Both the position numbers and the translations under genes were made by a program. Shown piece by piece: positions 1 to 9,453 of a DNA stretch of 30,386 nt. Below the pieces are notes generated by a model. That model was not told where the DNA came from and did no database searches. It was given only the letters and a program-made list of their open reading frames with translations. This stretch comes from UBA6215 sp964484255 (GTDB lineage: Bacteria; Omnitrophota; Gorgyraeia; Pluralincolimonadales; Pluralincolimonadaceae), in NCBI GenBank assembly GCA_964484255.1, contig CAZAEH010000017.1, forward strand, positions 1 to 30,386, written 5' to 3'. Every line of letters starts with the position of its first letter. Position 1 is the first letter of the stretch.

Positions 1-764
1 TCTTCGGCCTTCGGCGCGTTAGCGACAGCAGGCTGTTTCGGCAATGGGTCTACCGCGGCCTTCTCCAGGTTCGCGGCGTAGCTGTTATCTTCGGCGTACA
101 CTATGACATCCTCGCCTGAGTCGCATGGCGCGGTGAACTGGTGCGAGCCCGAGCCGCCCATCTCGCCCGACTCGGCCTCGACTATCACGAAATCGAGCCC
201 GCAGCGCGTGAATATGCGCTTGTAGGTCTCATACATGTTCCAATATTCCTTGTCGAGGCACTCGGGTGTCGGGTGAAAACTGTAAGAATCCTTCATTATG
301 AATTCGCGGCTTCGCAGGACACCGAAGCGTGGGCGGAACTCGTCGCGGAACTTGAAAGATATCTGATAGAGGTTGACGGGAAGCTGTTTGTAGGACTTTA
401 TCTCTCCGGCGGCGACACTCGTGATGACCTCTTCCGCCGTCGGGGCGATGACGTTCGTGTGCCCGTGACGATCCTTGAACTTCGCCATCGTCTCGCCGTA
501 GTCGGCGTCGCGGCCGGTCTGCTGCCAGAGCTCTATCGGCTGGACGGCCGGAAGCATGACCTCGAGCGCCCCTGCCCTGTCCATCTCCTCACGTATGATG
601 TTCTCGACCTTATTTATGACGCGCATGCCAAGCGGCAGGTATGAATATGAGCCCGTCGCAAGCTTGCGTATTAGCCCCGCACGGGTCATAAGCTTGTGGC
701 TTAGTATCTCGGCGTCCGCAGGATCTTCCTTAAGTGTCGGTATAAGCGTCTTGGTCCATCTCAT
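1..764 (-). CDS. proS: Prolyl-tRNA synthetase, N-terminal part (cut by left window edge)
   Basis: The class II aminoacyl-tRNA synthetase ProS charges tRNA-Pro with proline in the cytoplasm. About 254 codons are visible from the ATG at 764-762; the frame stays open to the left edge, so the C-terminal half is missing. The translation starts MRWTKTLIPTLKEDPADAE, as in bacterial-type ProS. Motif 1 lies in the stretch around GMRVINKVENIIREEM and motif 2 around FRDEFRPRFGVLRSREF. The last visible residues appear to enter the editing/insertion region that marks the bacterial form. An AGGG ribosome-binding site stands 8 nt before the ATG. The stop of ispG is 11 bp upstream, so this is the last visible gene of the uppS-cdsA-dxr-rseP-ispG-proS run. 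The family call is secure; only the C-terminal anticodon-binding domain cannot be inspected. Confidence 0.95.
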   Translation of the reverse strand, partial: MRWTKTLIPTLKEDPADAEILSHKLMTRAGLIRKLATGSYSYLPLGMRVINKVENIIREEMDRAGALEVMLPAVQPIELWQQTGRDADYGETMAKFKDRHGHTNVIAPTAEEVITSVAAGEIKSYKQLPVNLYQISFKFRDEFRPRFGVLRSREFIMKDSYSFHPTPECLDKEYWNMYETYKRIFTRCGLDFVIVEAESGEMGGSGSHQFTAPCDSGEDVIVYAEDNSYAANLEKAAVDPLPKQPAVANAPKAE

Positions 765-775
765 GTTGTCAGCCC

Positions 776-1861
776 TTATGTTTTTGAAAGGATCTTATTT
801 ATTTCTTTTATTATAGAGTTTACGAACTCACTCTCTTTTATTTTACGCACGGGCCTGCCTTTTATAAAGAGAAATCCGCTGCCCTTTCCGGCAGCGATGC
901 CAAGGTCCGCCTCTTTTGCCTCGCCGGGGCCGTTTACGACGCAGCCCATGACGGCCACGCGAAGGCCCAGGAGCTTGCCTTTCTCGTCCTTTATCTTACC
1001 GAGGGCCTGTTCCACCTTATTGGCGATACCAATGATATCAACCTCTGTCCTTCCGCAGGTCGGGCACGAGAGGACTTCCGGCCCGAACTGCCTGAGGCCG
1101 AGCCCCTGTATGATGTTTTTTCCGACGATGACCTCCTGCACGGGGTCACCCGTCAGCGATACGCGTATGGTATCGCCTATGCCGTCTGCGAGCAATATTC
1201 CGATACCGAGCGCGGACTTTACCGTTCCCGATAGTTCCGGCCCCGCGGCCGTAACACCCAAGTGGAAAGGGTAGTCACACTTCTTGGCCATGAGCCTGTA
1301 GGCGTCTATCGTCTGGCCGACGTCCGAAACCTTCAAGGAAACCTGCAGGTCATGGAAATTGAGTGATTCGATCACCTTTATATAGTCAAGCGCGGCCTTG
1401 ACCATCAGCGCCGGGAACATGTCTTTCGGAACGCCGCCTTTCGGTATGCGCACGGACCCGGAGTTCACGCCGACGCGAACGGGGATGCGGCGCTTCTTCG
1501 CGGCCTTGATGACCGCCTCTATCTCTTCCCTCTTGTAGACGTTGCCGGGATTTAGCCGCACACCGTCGACCCCCGCGCTTATCGCCGCGAGCGCCAGGCG
1601 GTAATCGAAATGTATATCCGCTTCGAGCGGTATATTTATCTTCTTCATTATTTTGGCGAGGGCATCACAGCAAGAGGCGTCCTTTACCGCTGTCCTGACA
1701 ATATCGCAGCCGGCGAACTCCAGCTGTTTGACCTGCGCCACTGTCGCTGCCACATCCAGGGTGTCCGTCTTGGTCATCGACTGCACGGAGACAGGGCTTG
1801 CGCCGCCTATCTTCACTCCGCCTAAACTGATAGTCCTTGTCTTGCGTCTTGTAATTTTCAT
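776..1861 (-). CDS. ispG: 4-hydroxy-3-methylbut-2-enyl diphosphate synthase (IspG/GcpE)
   Basis: IspG is the iron-sulfur enzyme of the MEP isoprenoid pathway that reductively opens methylerythritol cyclodiphosphate to HMBPP. The product is 361 aa. I chose the ATG at 1861 (MKITRRKTRTISLGG) because the frame extends further upstream only inside rseP; this ATG overlaps the rseP stop in an ATGA (1858-1861) and has AGGA just ahead. The TIM-barrel part covers roughly residues 1-260. The 4Fe-4S ligands are Cys266 and Cys269 (CPTCGRTEVD) and Cys307 in the MGCVVNGPGE motif, with the conserved Glu314. The length matches the short bacterial form without the large insert found in plants and some other bacteria. 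Dxr, an earlier enzyme of the same pathway, is encoded two genes upstream, so the operon couples two MEP steps. Confidence 0.97.
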   Translation of the reverse strand: MKITRRKTRTISLGGVKIGGASPVSVQSMTKTDTLDVAATVAQVKQLEFAGCDIVRTAVKDASCCDALAKIMKKINIPLEADIHFDYRLALAAISAGVDGVRLNPGNVYKREEIEAVIKAAKKRRIPVRVGVNSGSVRIPKGGVPKDMFPALMVKAALDYIKVIESLNFHDLQVSLKVSDVGQTIDAYRLMAKKCDYPFHLGVTAAGPELSGTVKSALGIGILLADGIGDTIRVSLTGDPVQEVIVGKNIIQGLGLRQFGPEVLSCPTCGRTEVDIIGIANKVEQALGKIKDEKGKLLGLRVAVMGCVVNGPGEAKEADLGIAAGKGSGFLFIKGRPVRKIKESEFVNSIIKEINKILSKT

Positions 1862-2911
1862 TTTCCTACCATTTTGAATATGTCGTTGTAAGTTGCAAAC
1901 AGCATAAGCCCTATAAAAAATACCCAACCGGCCTGCATGGCCATCTCCTGTGTTTTCCTGCTCAGCGGCTTACCACGGAGTTTTTCGATACCCAGGAACA
2001 GCATCAGCCCGCCGTCAAGCGGGGGGACCGGAAGTATATTGAAAACGGCCAACAGGGTGCTGATCAGCGCCGTAAGCAATACCAAGGGTATTATACCGAC
2101 TTTCGCGGCCTGCGTCATAAAATTGAATATACCGACAGGCCCCGAGACGTTCTCCTTGAAAGCCAGGCGTCCGGTTATTATATTCCAAAGCCCGCGGTAA
2201 GTGGTCACGACAAAACTGGCCTGTTTTTTAGCACCTTTGATAAGGGCTTCCGCCGGGCCGAACTTCAGGTAGCTCCTCTCGTCCGAGTTAACTATACCTA
2301 CCTGCGCTACTTTCACGTCGTTGCCCAAAAGGTCCTTCGTCTCCTTTACAACAGGTTTCAGGGCAAAATCCATCATATTCCCGTCCCTGTCCACGGTAAC
2401 TTTAACCTCACCGCCTTCGATCTTCTTGTGCATGATCTCTATAAGGGCTTCCCAGTCGGTCACGGGAGCACCGTCGATCGCCGTTACCCTGTCGCCGGCT
2501 AGGATACCTGCCTTCTTCGCGGGGTAATCATCTACCAAAGCGCCTATCTTGGTCGTTATTACCGGATAGCCGGCCATGAAAACTATCCAGATCAGGAACA
2601 GGCCGAGCAGGTAATTGAGCGTAACGCCCGCCACGAGGACCTTGAACCTGTTGCCCGCGGGCTGTGCCCCGAACTCGCCCTTATCTCCGGTCGTCGGTTC
2701 GGAAGGGTCTTCCCCGAGCATATTGACATATCCGCCGATCGGTATCAGAGAAAGCCTGTACTCTATACCGTCCCTTGTGATAGAAAAGAGTTTCGGCCCC
2801 ATTCCCATCGAGAAAGTTTTAACCTTTATCCCGACGCGCAAGGCCATTATGAAATGCCCCAGCTCGTGGACGAATATCATCACCGAAAACGCGAGTATTA
2901 CAAGCACTACC

Positions 2912-2919
<8 letters not shown>
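1858..2919 (-). CDS. rseP: Site-2 zinc metalloprotease RseP/RasP family
   Basis: This is an intramembrane metalloprotease of the M50 family, which cleaves membrane-embedded anti-sigma factors or remnant signal peptides. The product is 353 aa. The zinc motif HELGH is at residues 18-22 in the first membrane helix, and the second active-site motif, PVPPLDGG, lies near the C-terminus between hydrophobic segments. A single PDZ domain lies in the periplasmic stretch of about residues 120-195 (DDYPAKKAGILAGDRVTAIDG), whereas E. coli RseP has two. The ATG at 2919 is preceded by AAGGAG at 8 nt and overlaps the end of dxr by 8 bp. The neighbours (uppS, cdsA, dxr, proS) are the classic context for this gene. 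No anti-sigma gene is visible in the window, so the substrate is unknown. Confidence 0.95.
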
Positions 2920-4059
<1,140 letters not shown>

Positions 4060-4063
<4 letters not shown>

Positions 4064-4905
4064 TTAAGGAATTGGAATACATAGAAGTATAGGGTCGGCG
4101 CGGTGAACAATATGCTGTCGACAAGGTCTAGCACGCCTCCAAGACCCGGTATACGGTCAGCGGAATCTTTTACCTGGCAATCGCGTTTTATCAAGGATTC
4201 GGACAGGTCACCTACCTGGGCCAGTATCCCGAGAAGGCAACCCAATATCAAAAGATGGTGCAAGGCCACGGTCGGCAGGAAGCTTTTGCTTGCGAAAGCC
4301 GCGCCCACGCTGAATGCGAAACCGCCCAAGGCCCCTTCCACGGATTTCTTCGGGCTGATGCGGGCTATCAGGCTGTGCTTACCGCAGCACGTGCCTATGG
4401 CATACGCGCCTATATCCCCCATCTTCGTCACCAAGAGCAGGAAAGCCACCAAAAGGCTGCCGGAAGGCAGCCCAGGGCCGTCGAGAAGTTTGAGCTTGAG
4501 CATAAAACTGAAAGTCCAGCTGATATAGAGTATACCGAATATCGTCGTGGATACGCCGAATATCGCGTTGCTGTTCTCCCTGCGGGTGAACTGTAATATG
4601 AATATGGTCAGGAGTACCGCTATGATAAAAAGCAGCTCCCATCCCTTGGTCGGCTCGAACGTGAAATAGATCGACAGCGGTACTAGTATACCGATAGAAA
4701 TGCCGCTGGCCTTGAATATGGGGATACCTTTCTTCTCTACCAACGAATAGAACTCATACAAGGCAACGGCTATCATGAGAGTCAGGACGGCGCAAAAAAC
4801 CCAGTTCGGCCAAACGACCACGATAAAGAACACTAAAGCAATGATCAGTGCAGAGCTGATGAAACGGGGTATTAAATTATTATGGTTATTATCCTGTTCT
4901 GTCAT
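4060..4905 (-). CDS. cdsA: Phosphatidate cytidylyltransferase (CDP-diglyceride synthase)
   Basis: CdsA is an integral membrane enzyme making CDP-diacylglycerol from CTP and phosphatidic acid, the branch point for membrane phospholipids. The product is 281 aa, with about seven to eight hydrophobic segments filling the first 230 residues. The C-terminal family signature is recognisable as SLIKRDCQVKD followed by PGLGGVLDLVDS. It differs from the textbook form: the HGG is LGG and the final DRxD is DLVD, while the acidic residues are kept. The start ATG at 4905 overlaps the uppS stop (ATGA, 4902-4905), and AGAAGG lies 8 nt upstream. It sits between uppS and dxr, its usual place in many bacteria. 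Confidence 0.95.
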
Positions 4906-5618
4906 GCGCCGAACCTTCTCTCCCTATTTTGGAATTCCCTTACCGCTTCTACAAGGTCATTCTTCCTGAAATCAGGCCAGAGCTTAGGCGTTATATAGAT
5001 CTCGGCATACGATATCTGCCACAACAGGAAATTGGAAAGTCTCATCTCGCCCGAAGTGCGTATAAGCAGGTCGGGATCGGGCTGGCCTGCGGTATTAAGC
5101 AATCCGGAGAACATCTTCTCGTCGAGGTCCTCCGCTTCCGCCTTGCCTTCCCTGACAAGCCTGGCGAATTCCCTTGCAGCATCTATGATCTCGGTCCTGC
5201 CGCTGTAATTGAGCGCCACGTTAAGGGTCAACGTCCTTCCGCCCTTGGCAGCGTCCACCGATTTCTCTATCTTCGGCTTAACCTCATCCGGTAGGCCTGC
5301 TATCCTGCCGATAAAATTGAGCCGGACGCCGTTCTTTATGAAATTCGGGACTTCCTTATCGAGGTATTCGCTCAGGTAGCGCATAAGGGTATCTACTTCT
5401 TCTTTAGGGCGTTTCCAGTTCTCCGCGGAGAACGCATAGAGAGTGAGGAATTTTATGCCAAGCTCGCGGCAGGTCTTTATGATCTCCCTGACGGACTTGA
5501 GTCCTTCCCGGTGGCCCATTGCGCGGGGGAGTCCGCGCTTCTTTGCCCACCTTCCGTTGCCGTCCATTATCACAGCTACATGCAAGGGGATCTTCTTCTT
5601 ATCGAGCATATCAGGCAT
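4902..5618 (-). CDS. uppS: Undecaprenyl diphosphate synthase (cis-prenyltransferase)
   Basis: UppS extends farnesyl diphosphate with isopentenyl diphosphate units to the C55 carrier lipid used for peptidoglycan and LPS O-antigen assembly. The product is 238 aa. The FPP/phosphate-binding motif DGNGRWA starts at Asp19, and the C-terminal signature RTSGEMRLSNFLLWQISYAE is complete. The start at 5618 overlaps the end of the GH57 gene by 8 bp and has AGGG only 3 nt upstream. An in-frame ATG at 5609 (MLDKKKIPLH) lies just after the GH57 stop and is a reasonable alternative start; it would remove three residues. The gene opens the lipid/isoprenoid part of the operon, so the isoprenoid enzymes encoded downstream (Dxr, IspG) feed its substrate pathway. 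Confidence 0.96.
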   Translation of the reverse strand: MPDMLDKKKIPLHVAVIMDGNGRWAKKRGLPRAMGHREGLKSVREIIKTCRELGIKFLTLYAFSAENWKRPKEEVDTLMRYLSEYLDKEVPNFIKNGVRLNFIGRIAGLPDEVKPKIEKSVDAAKGGRTLTLNVALNYSGRTEIIDAAREFARLVREGKAEAEDLDEKMFSGLLNTAGQPDPDLLIRTSGEMRLSNFLLWQISYAEIYITPKLWPDFRKNDLVEAVREFQNRERRFGA

Positions 5619-7191
5619 GGACCCTGTAGTCTATCTCAGGGAAGACATTATCCTTATACTCAATATCCGAAAGCCATCCTTCATCGACACGGTTCGCTTT
5701 TATGTCATCGTAGATCCGCGTGAACCTAAGGATATGGTCTTTGGTCCTCTTGACGGCATACTGTACGACCGTACCCGTCTTCATTATGAACGCCCAATCG
5801 CTTGACTGTGCAAGCAGGAGCTCGCGAAGCGCCTGATTGAGTGCGCGGCGGAGAAGGCCGGAAGCGTTCGGATAGCTGTTCGCCAGTTCGGACATGCGTT
5901 CGGAGGCCTTATGCAGGTGCCTGTATATCCAATCGTTGGAACCGTCAAGCCAGTGCTCACAATAACCCTTATAGCCCCAACTTGACATGGTCGGGGTCGA
6001 TACCTGGTTGCGCGGGTTCTTTTCGAGATACTCGGAAGGGGTTATCGGTTTTACGGTCTTCTGGTCATAATGAAGCTTCCTGAAGAGGAAATCGAGGAAC
6101 ATGGGGCCTTCATACCACCAGTGGCCATAAAGTTCGGCATCGTACGGGGCTACTATTATGGGCTTCTTCTTCATCACGTCAAAAAGGAATTCTACCTGCT
6201 TTTCCCTGTTGAACATGAAATTGCCGGCATGCGAGGCGGCACGCTCCCTCGCCCAATCCGGGTTATAGGGTTCCTTGTGGTCAGTGCGACCGGTTATCCT
6301 GTAATATTTTATCCCCGTATTTATCCTTATACCGTCTTTATGTATATACGGCCTGATATAATCAAAATCCAGGTCAAAACCTATGTCGCGGTAGAATTCG
6401 CGGTAATTGAAATCCCCCGGATACCCTTCTATGGCGCTCCAAACCTGTTTTGACGACTCAAAATCCCTGGCGAATGCGCCGACACCCGACCTGCAATAAA
6501 TGGGCGCGTATACGCCGTACTTCGGGCGGGGACTGGCATGGAGTATACCGTGCGTATCCGTGAAGAAATAACGTATGCCCGCTTCTTTCAGGAACGCGTC
6601 GGCGCCGGGAAAATATCCGCATTCGGCAAGCCACGTGCCTCGCGGCCTCCTGCCGAAAAATCTCTCATAACTGTTAGCTCCCACCTGGACCTGCGCACGG
6701 ACTGACTTCGGGCAAACCTCCATAAGGGGAAAGAAACCGTGGGTCGCATTGCAGGTTATGATCTCAAGCTTGCCCATATCCTGGAACTCCTTGAACGCCG
6801 ACAGTATATTCTTGTGGTAACGTTCTACGAATGTACGGCGGGTCTCGATGAACTGTGATTGGTACATCAGGGCAAGACGGTTAAAAGCTGGCTCCCACCT
6901 GGTGCGCTCGACTTCCTTGTTCGCCAGCTCTATGAGGGTGTCTAGATGCTTGACATACCTGTCCTGCAGCACGGGATCGGCAAGCATTGAGCACAGCGAC
7001 GGGGTTATCGACATAGTTATGCGGAAATCGACTCCGTCGCGGACAAGCCCGTTATACACGTTGATAAGCGGGATATAGGTCTCTGTTATCGCCTCATAAA
7101 GCCAGTCTTCCTCAAGAAAATCTTCATATTCCGGATGCCGGACATACGGAAGATGGCTGTGTAATACGATACAAAGGTAACCTTTTTCCAT
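5611..7191 (-). CDS. GH57 1,4-alpha-glucan branching enzyme with DUF1957 C-terminal domain
   Basis: The product is a 526-aa protein of glycoside hydrolase family 57, predicted to transfer alpha-1,4-glucan segments to alpha-1,6 branch points in glycogen-like polymers in the cytoplasm; there is no signal peptide. The N-terminal motif HSHLPYVRHPE (His11, His13) is characteristic. The predicted nucleophile is Glu190 in the stretch TWLAECGYFPGA, and the predicted acid/base is Asp351 in APYDAELYGHWWYEGP. The C-terminal region from about residue 400 (PTMSSWGYKGYCEHWLDGSNDWIY) matches the DUF1957 helical domain found in branching enzymes and distinguishes them from GH57 amylases. Its start shares one base with the DUF4912 stop (TAATG), which implies translational coupling. 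The 3' end overlaps uppS by 8 bp. Residual doubt is substrate preference (branching versus hydrolysis or glucanotransfer). Confidence 0.88.
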   Translation of the reverse strand: MEKGYLCIVLHSHLPYVRHPEYEDFLEEDWLYEAITETYIPLINVYNGLVRDGVDFRITMSITPSLCSMLADPVLQDRYVKHLDTLIELANKEVERTRWEPAFNRLALMYQSQFIETRRTFVERYHKNILSAFKEFQDMGKLEIITCNATHGFFPLMEVCPKSVRAQVQVGANSYERFFGRRPRGTWLAECGYFPGADAFLKEAGIRYFFTDTHGILHASPRPKYGVYAPIYCRSGVGAFARDFESSKQVWSAIEGYPGDFNYREFYRDIGFDLDFDYIRPYIHKDGIRINTGIKYYRITGRTDHKEPYNPDWARERAASHAGNFMFNREKQVEFLFDVMKKKPIIVAPYDAELYGHWWYEGPMFLDFLFRKLHYDQKTVKPITPSEYLEKNPRNQVSTPTMSSWGYKGYCEHWLDGSNDWIYRHLHKASERMSELANSYPNASGLLRRALNQALRELLLAQSSDWAFIMKTGTVVQYAVKRTKDHILRFTRIYDDIKANRVDEGWLSDIEYKDNVFPEIDYRVHA

Positions 7192-8222
7192 TATTTGGTT
7201 GATTTCCTGACTATGGGTGTTATCACGCGTTCCTCTTCCTTGTCGGCTGATACGCCTTTTACGGGTATTACCTGCTCCCCGTCAGGAAGCGCAAACCTGA
7301 GGCTGAATGTCCCGTCAGGGTTAAGCTTGATGGGTCTGCCCTGGACAGTAACAGTTGCATCGGGTTCGGTCGCGCCGTAAACTATAAGCTCGGTATTCAC
7401 TACCATCCAAAAACCACGGCCTTTGTAATTGGGCGGCCTTACAAAAGAGCTGAGCCCACCCGATGACAACTCCTGTTGCAGGCGTTCTTTCATTATTTTC
7501 TTTATCTTTGCCTTGCCGGGAGAAGCCCCGGCAAACCCGCCCCAAAGCCCATAGAGCTTTAGGAACTCTTCCTCTATGGACATCCATTCCTCGTCGATAA
7601 CATCGGAAGCACTGTCACGCGGAGTAAGGACTATATTCGAGCGGGCTATCAATATAAACTTCCCGCTCGGGGTTATGACGCCAAGGTCAACGCACCAGGA
7701 CCTGTCGGCCACACCTACATTTATGTACCAGCTGACGGCGCTCGGATGTAGATCTATATCAAAATACCTGTTGGCGTTGAATCCGTTGAAATCCTTCCCG
7801 GTGACGTCGTATACGCGCAGGACCTTGCGAAGCTCGTTCCAGGAGGCGCCCGCTTCCCTTTCGATCTGGACGCGTTTCTCATCTGTTACTTCCCAGTATG
7901 AGAATACCCAGTAGGGGTCCCTGGCCATTATGACAATGCGGGTGTCTCCGTAACGATCAGGGAGTTCCTCGCGTTCCCATTGTCTCGGGGGAAGATATGG
8001 CGTCGGGCGTGGATAATACTTAGTCTCCTCGGTCTTGTCCCTGGGGGACTCCACCGCCTGCACAACCTGAGAGACCGCCTTCCTGACCCTCTTTAGTACG
8101 GGAAGTTTCTTGACCTTTTTGACGACGGACCTTACTCTCTTGGTGGTGGTCCTGGCTGCAGTTTTTACTTTCTTGACCGCTTTTTTTACGGCTTTCTTTC
8201 CGCTTTTACTTCTTTTTTTCAT
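7191..8222 (-). CDS. DUF4912 protein with lysine-rich histone-like N-terminal tail
   Basis: The product is 343 aa, of unknown biochemical function. Residues 1-50 are extremely basic (repeats such as KKAVKKAVKKVK), like histone H1 or other disordered nucleic-acid or polyanion-binding tails. Residues of about 85-200 fit DUF4912: YGDTRIVIMARDPYWVFSYWEV, then RVYDVTG and a VGVADRSWCVDLGVITPSGKF beta-rich stretch. A helical linker (about 205-255) follows, then a C-terminal beta-sandwich-like segment (about 270-343, TELIVYGATEPDATVTVQG) resembling Ig/Big or glucan-associated modules. No signal peptide is evident, so it is probably cytoplasmic. The ATG at 8222 has AAAGGAG 6 nt upstream. It shares a TAATG junction with the GH57 branching-enzyme gene, so I infer a role in storage-glucan handling, but the sequence does not show a catalytic site. 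Confidence 0.75.
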   Translation of the reverse strand: MKKRSKSGKKAVKKAVKKVKTAARTTTKRVRSVVKKVKKLPVLKRVRKAVSQVVQAVESPRDKTEETKYYPRPTPYLPPRQWEREELPDRYGDTRIVIMARDPYWVFSYWEVTDEKRVQIEREAGASWNELRKVLRVYDVTGKDFNGFNANRYFDIDLHPSAVSWYINVGVADRSWCVDLGVITPSGKFILIARSNIVLTPRDSASDVIDEEWMSIEEEFLKLYGLWGGFAGASPGKAKIKKIMKERLQQELSSGGLSSFVRPPNYKGRGFWMVVNTELIVYGATEPDATVTVQGRPIKLNPDGTFSLRFALPDGEQVIPVKGVSADKEEERVITPIVRKSTK

Positions 8223-8228
8223 CTCGCG

Positions 8229-8235
8229 CTCCTTT
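8229..8235 (-). promoter_or_regulatory. Shine-Dalgarno site of the DUF4912 gene, immediately after a terminator hairpin
   Basis: AAAGGAG stands 6 nt before the ATG at 8222. It begins only 3 nt downstream of the U-tract of the hairpin at 8238-8275, so no promoter can fit between hairpin and ribosome-binding site. The gene must be transcribed either by read-through or from a promoter upstream of the hairpin. Confidence 0.85.
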
Positions 8236-8237
8236 AA

Positions 8238-8275
8238 GAAAAACGCCGTCCGTCGATAGACGGGCAGCGTTTTTC
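8238..8275 (-). terminator. Intrinsic terminator-like hairpin after the Pal-like gene
   Basis: Read on the minus strand, an A5 tract, a GC-rich stem with TATC loop (core CCGTC/GACGG) and a T5 tract form a 17-bp stem with one G-T pair and one mismatch. The A and T tracts are part of the symmetry, so it could act on either strand. It lies 24 bp after the stop of the Pal-like gene and 15 bp before the DUF4912 start. It looks like a rho-independent terminator ending the envelope cassette, but its position in the 5' leader of the next gene also permits an attenuator role. Confidence 0.8.
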
Positions 8276-8299
8276 AGACTATCCGAGCATAACAAAGGA

Positions 8300-8971
8300 T
8301 TACTTAATATACTCCGAATCCTTCTCGTGCTCTTTAAGAAATTCCGCTTCCGCCTTCGACATCTTAGGAAGGATTATGATCTCGACCCTTCTGTTCTGCT
8401 GTTTCCCTTCCTTTGTGTCATTCGAAGCGACCGGACGGTATTCCCCATAACCGGTAGCCTGCAGCCTGTTGGGCGCAACGCCTCTGTCCTCAAGGTAATG
8501 GAGCACGGAAGTGGCCCTGGTTGTCGAGAGCTCCCAGTTGGATTTCCATCCCGACTTCTTTATGGGTTCATTATCGGTATGCCCCTCAATAGCGATATTC
8601 CTGTCGCTGACTTTTCCGTTTATGACCGAGGCCACCTTGTTCAGGACATCATGTGCGGATGGGCGTATCTTGGCCATGCCCGAATCAAAGAGCACTTCCG
8701 CGACAAATGTCACGACGAGGCCGCGTTCGTCCATGCCAACCGAAACACCCTTCTCGCCCTTGAGCCTTTTCTCGAGCTCAGCCTTGGCTGCTTCAAGTTC
8801 CCTGTTCTCCTGTTCCCTCAGGGTCTTGAGACGTTCTATCTCGGCCTGGAGGTCCTCTATCTTCTGCATATCCTTGGGGCTTCTTTTATAGAAACCCACC
8901 GCGCATCCGGAAACCACGAAAGCCGTCATCACTACCAGCGCGAGTACGTTCAACCTGGAAATTTTGTACAT
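8300..8971 (-). CDS. Pal-like OmpA-family peptidoglycan-binding lipoprotein
   Basis: The product is a 223-aa outer-membrane lipoprotein candidate. The N-terminus has a basic start, a hydrophobic stretch and a lipobox VSGC (Cys about residue 23), so it should be lipidated. Residues of about 35-75 are charged and predicted coiled coil (DLQAEIERLKTLREQENREL). The C-terminal OmpA/MotB domain (about 80-205) shows FDSGMAKIRPSA, the peptidoglycan-contact motif IEGHTDNEPI, NWELSTTRA and NRRVEI. I chose the ATG at 8971, which shares a base with the upstream stop (TGATG) and has GGAGG 6 nt away; a TTG one codon earlier is less likely. The coiled-coil linker between lipid anchor and OmpA domain distinguishes it from classical short Pal. 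No Tol genes are in the window. It probably tethers the outer membrane to peptidoglycan. Confidence 0.88.
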   Translation of the reverse strand: MYKISRLNVLALVVMTAFVVSGCAVGFYKRSPKDMQKIEDLQAEIERLKTLREQENRELEAAKAELEKRLKGEKGVSVGMDERGLVVTFVAEVLFDSGMAKIRPSAHDVLNKVASVINGKVSDRNIAIEGHTDNEPIKKSGWKSNWELSTTRATSVLHYLEDRGVAPNRLQATGYGEYRPVASNDTKEGKQQNRRVEIIILPKMSKAEAEFLKEHEKDSEYIK

Positions 8972-9441
8972 CAATTGCCTCCTTTCTTTGTGTCCGCATT
9001 ATCGGCCGCATTAAGGGACACATACGTGCTGAGTTTTGACCATGTCTTCGGGCCTACTTTGCCGTCGGCTTTAAGCCCGTTCGCGGTCTGGAAATCTTTT
9101 ATCGCCTTTTTGGACTTCGGACCTAATTTTCCGTCGATGCTGCCGGGATCGTATCCTGCATTCTTGAGAGCGGTCTGTATCTGCCTGTTCTTGGTACCTT
9201 CGTCCGGGGCAAGTTGAACCGCTATATCCTGGGGCTTCTTTTCCTTCATCTCCTCGGTAATGGGGGGATTCGGCTCAAGCTGTTCCGGTTTTATGAGCTC
9301 TACTTCCGGCTGGGTGGTCCCCAAAGAAACAGGCTGTTGTTCGGCCGGCTTAACTACCTTCCTTCCCATGGCCATTACGACGCTGGACAGAAAAAACACG
9401 ACGATAAGGCCGACAACCACGATTACCGTCCTTCTCGACAT
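8971..9441 (-). CDS. Membrane-anchored peptidoglycan-binding domain protein
   Basis: The product is 156 aa. Residues of about 5-25 form one membrane helix (VIVVVGLIVVFFLSSVVMA), probably an uncleaved anchor. A proline- and glutamate-rich linker follows to about residue 80. Residues of about 85-142 form a PG_binding_1 three-helix module: QIQTALKNAGYDPGSIDGKLGPKSKKAIKDFQ, then NGLKADGKVGPKTW. Such modules bind the cell-wall peptide or glycan; no catalytic domain is attached. AAAGGAG lies 7 nt before the ATG. It is flanked by a secreted protein 12 bp upstream and a Pal-like lipoprotein whose start overlaps its stop, so the three genes look like one envelope cassette. The domain call is firm; the exact role is unknown. 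Confidence 0.85.
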   Translation of the reverse strand: MSRRTVIVVVGLIVVFFLSSVVMAMGRKVVKPAEQQPVSLGTTQPEVELIKPEQLEPNPPITEEMKEKKPQDIAVQLAPDEGTKNRQIQTALKNAGYDPGSIDGKLGPKSKKAIKDFQTANGLKADGKVGPKTWSKLSTYVSLNAADNADTKKGGN

Positions 9442-9453
9442 CTGCGCTCTCCT

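Noticed and set aside
141..644. Plus-strand frame at the left edge
   Set aside because: It is the shadow of proS; the minus-strand frame matches prolyl-tRNA synthetase throughout.
1861..1927. Longer ispG start 22 codons upstream
   Set aside because: The extra residues are rseP sequence in another frame and unlike the IspG N-terminus; the ATG at 1861 overlaps the rseP stop in a typical coupling site.
8972..8974. TTG start one codon before the Pal-like gene ATG
   Set aside because: The ATG at 8971 has the better ribosome-binding spacing and the TTG adds just one residue.
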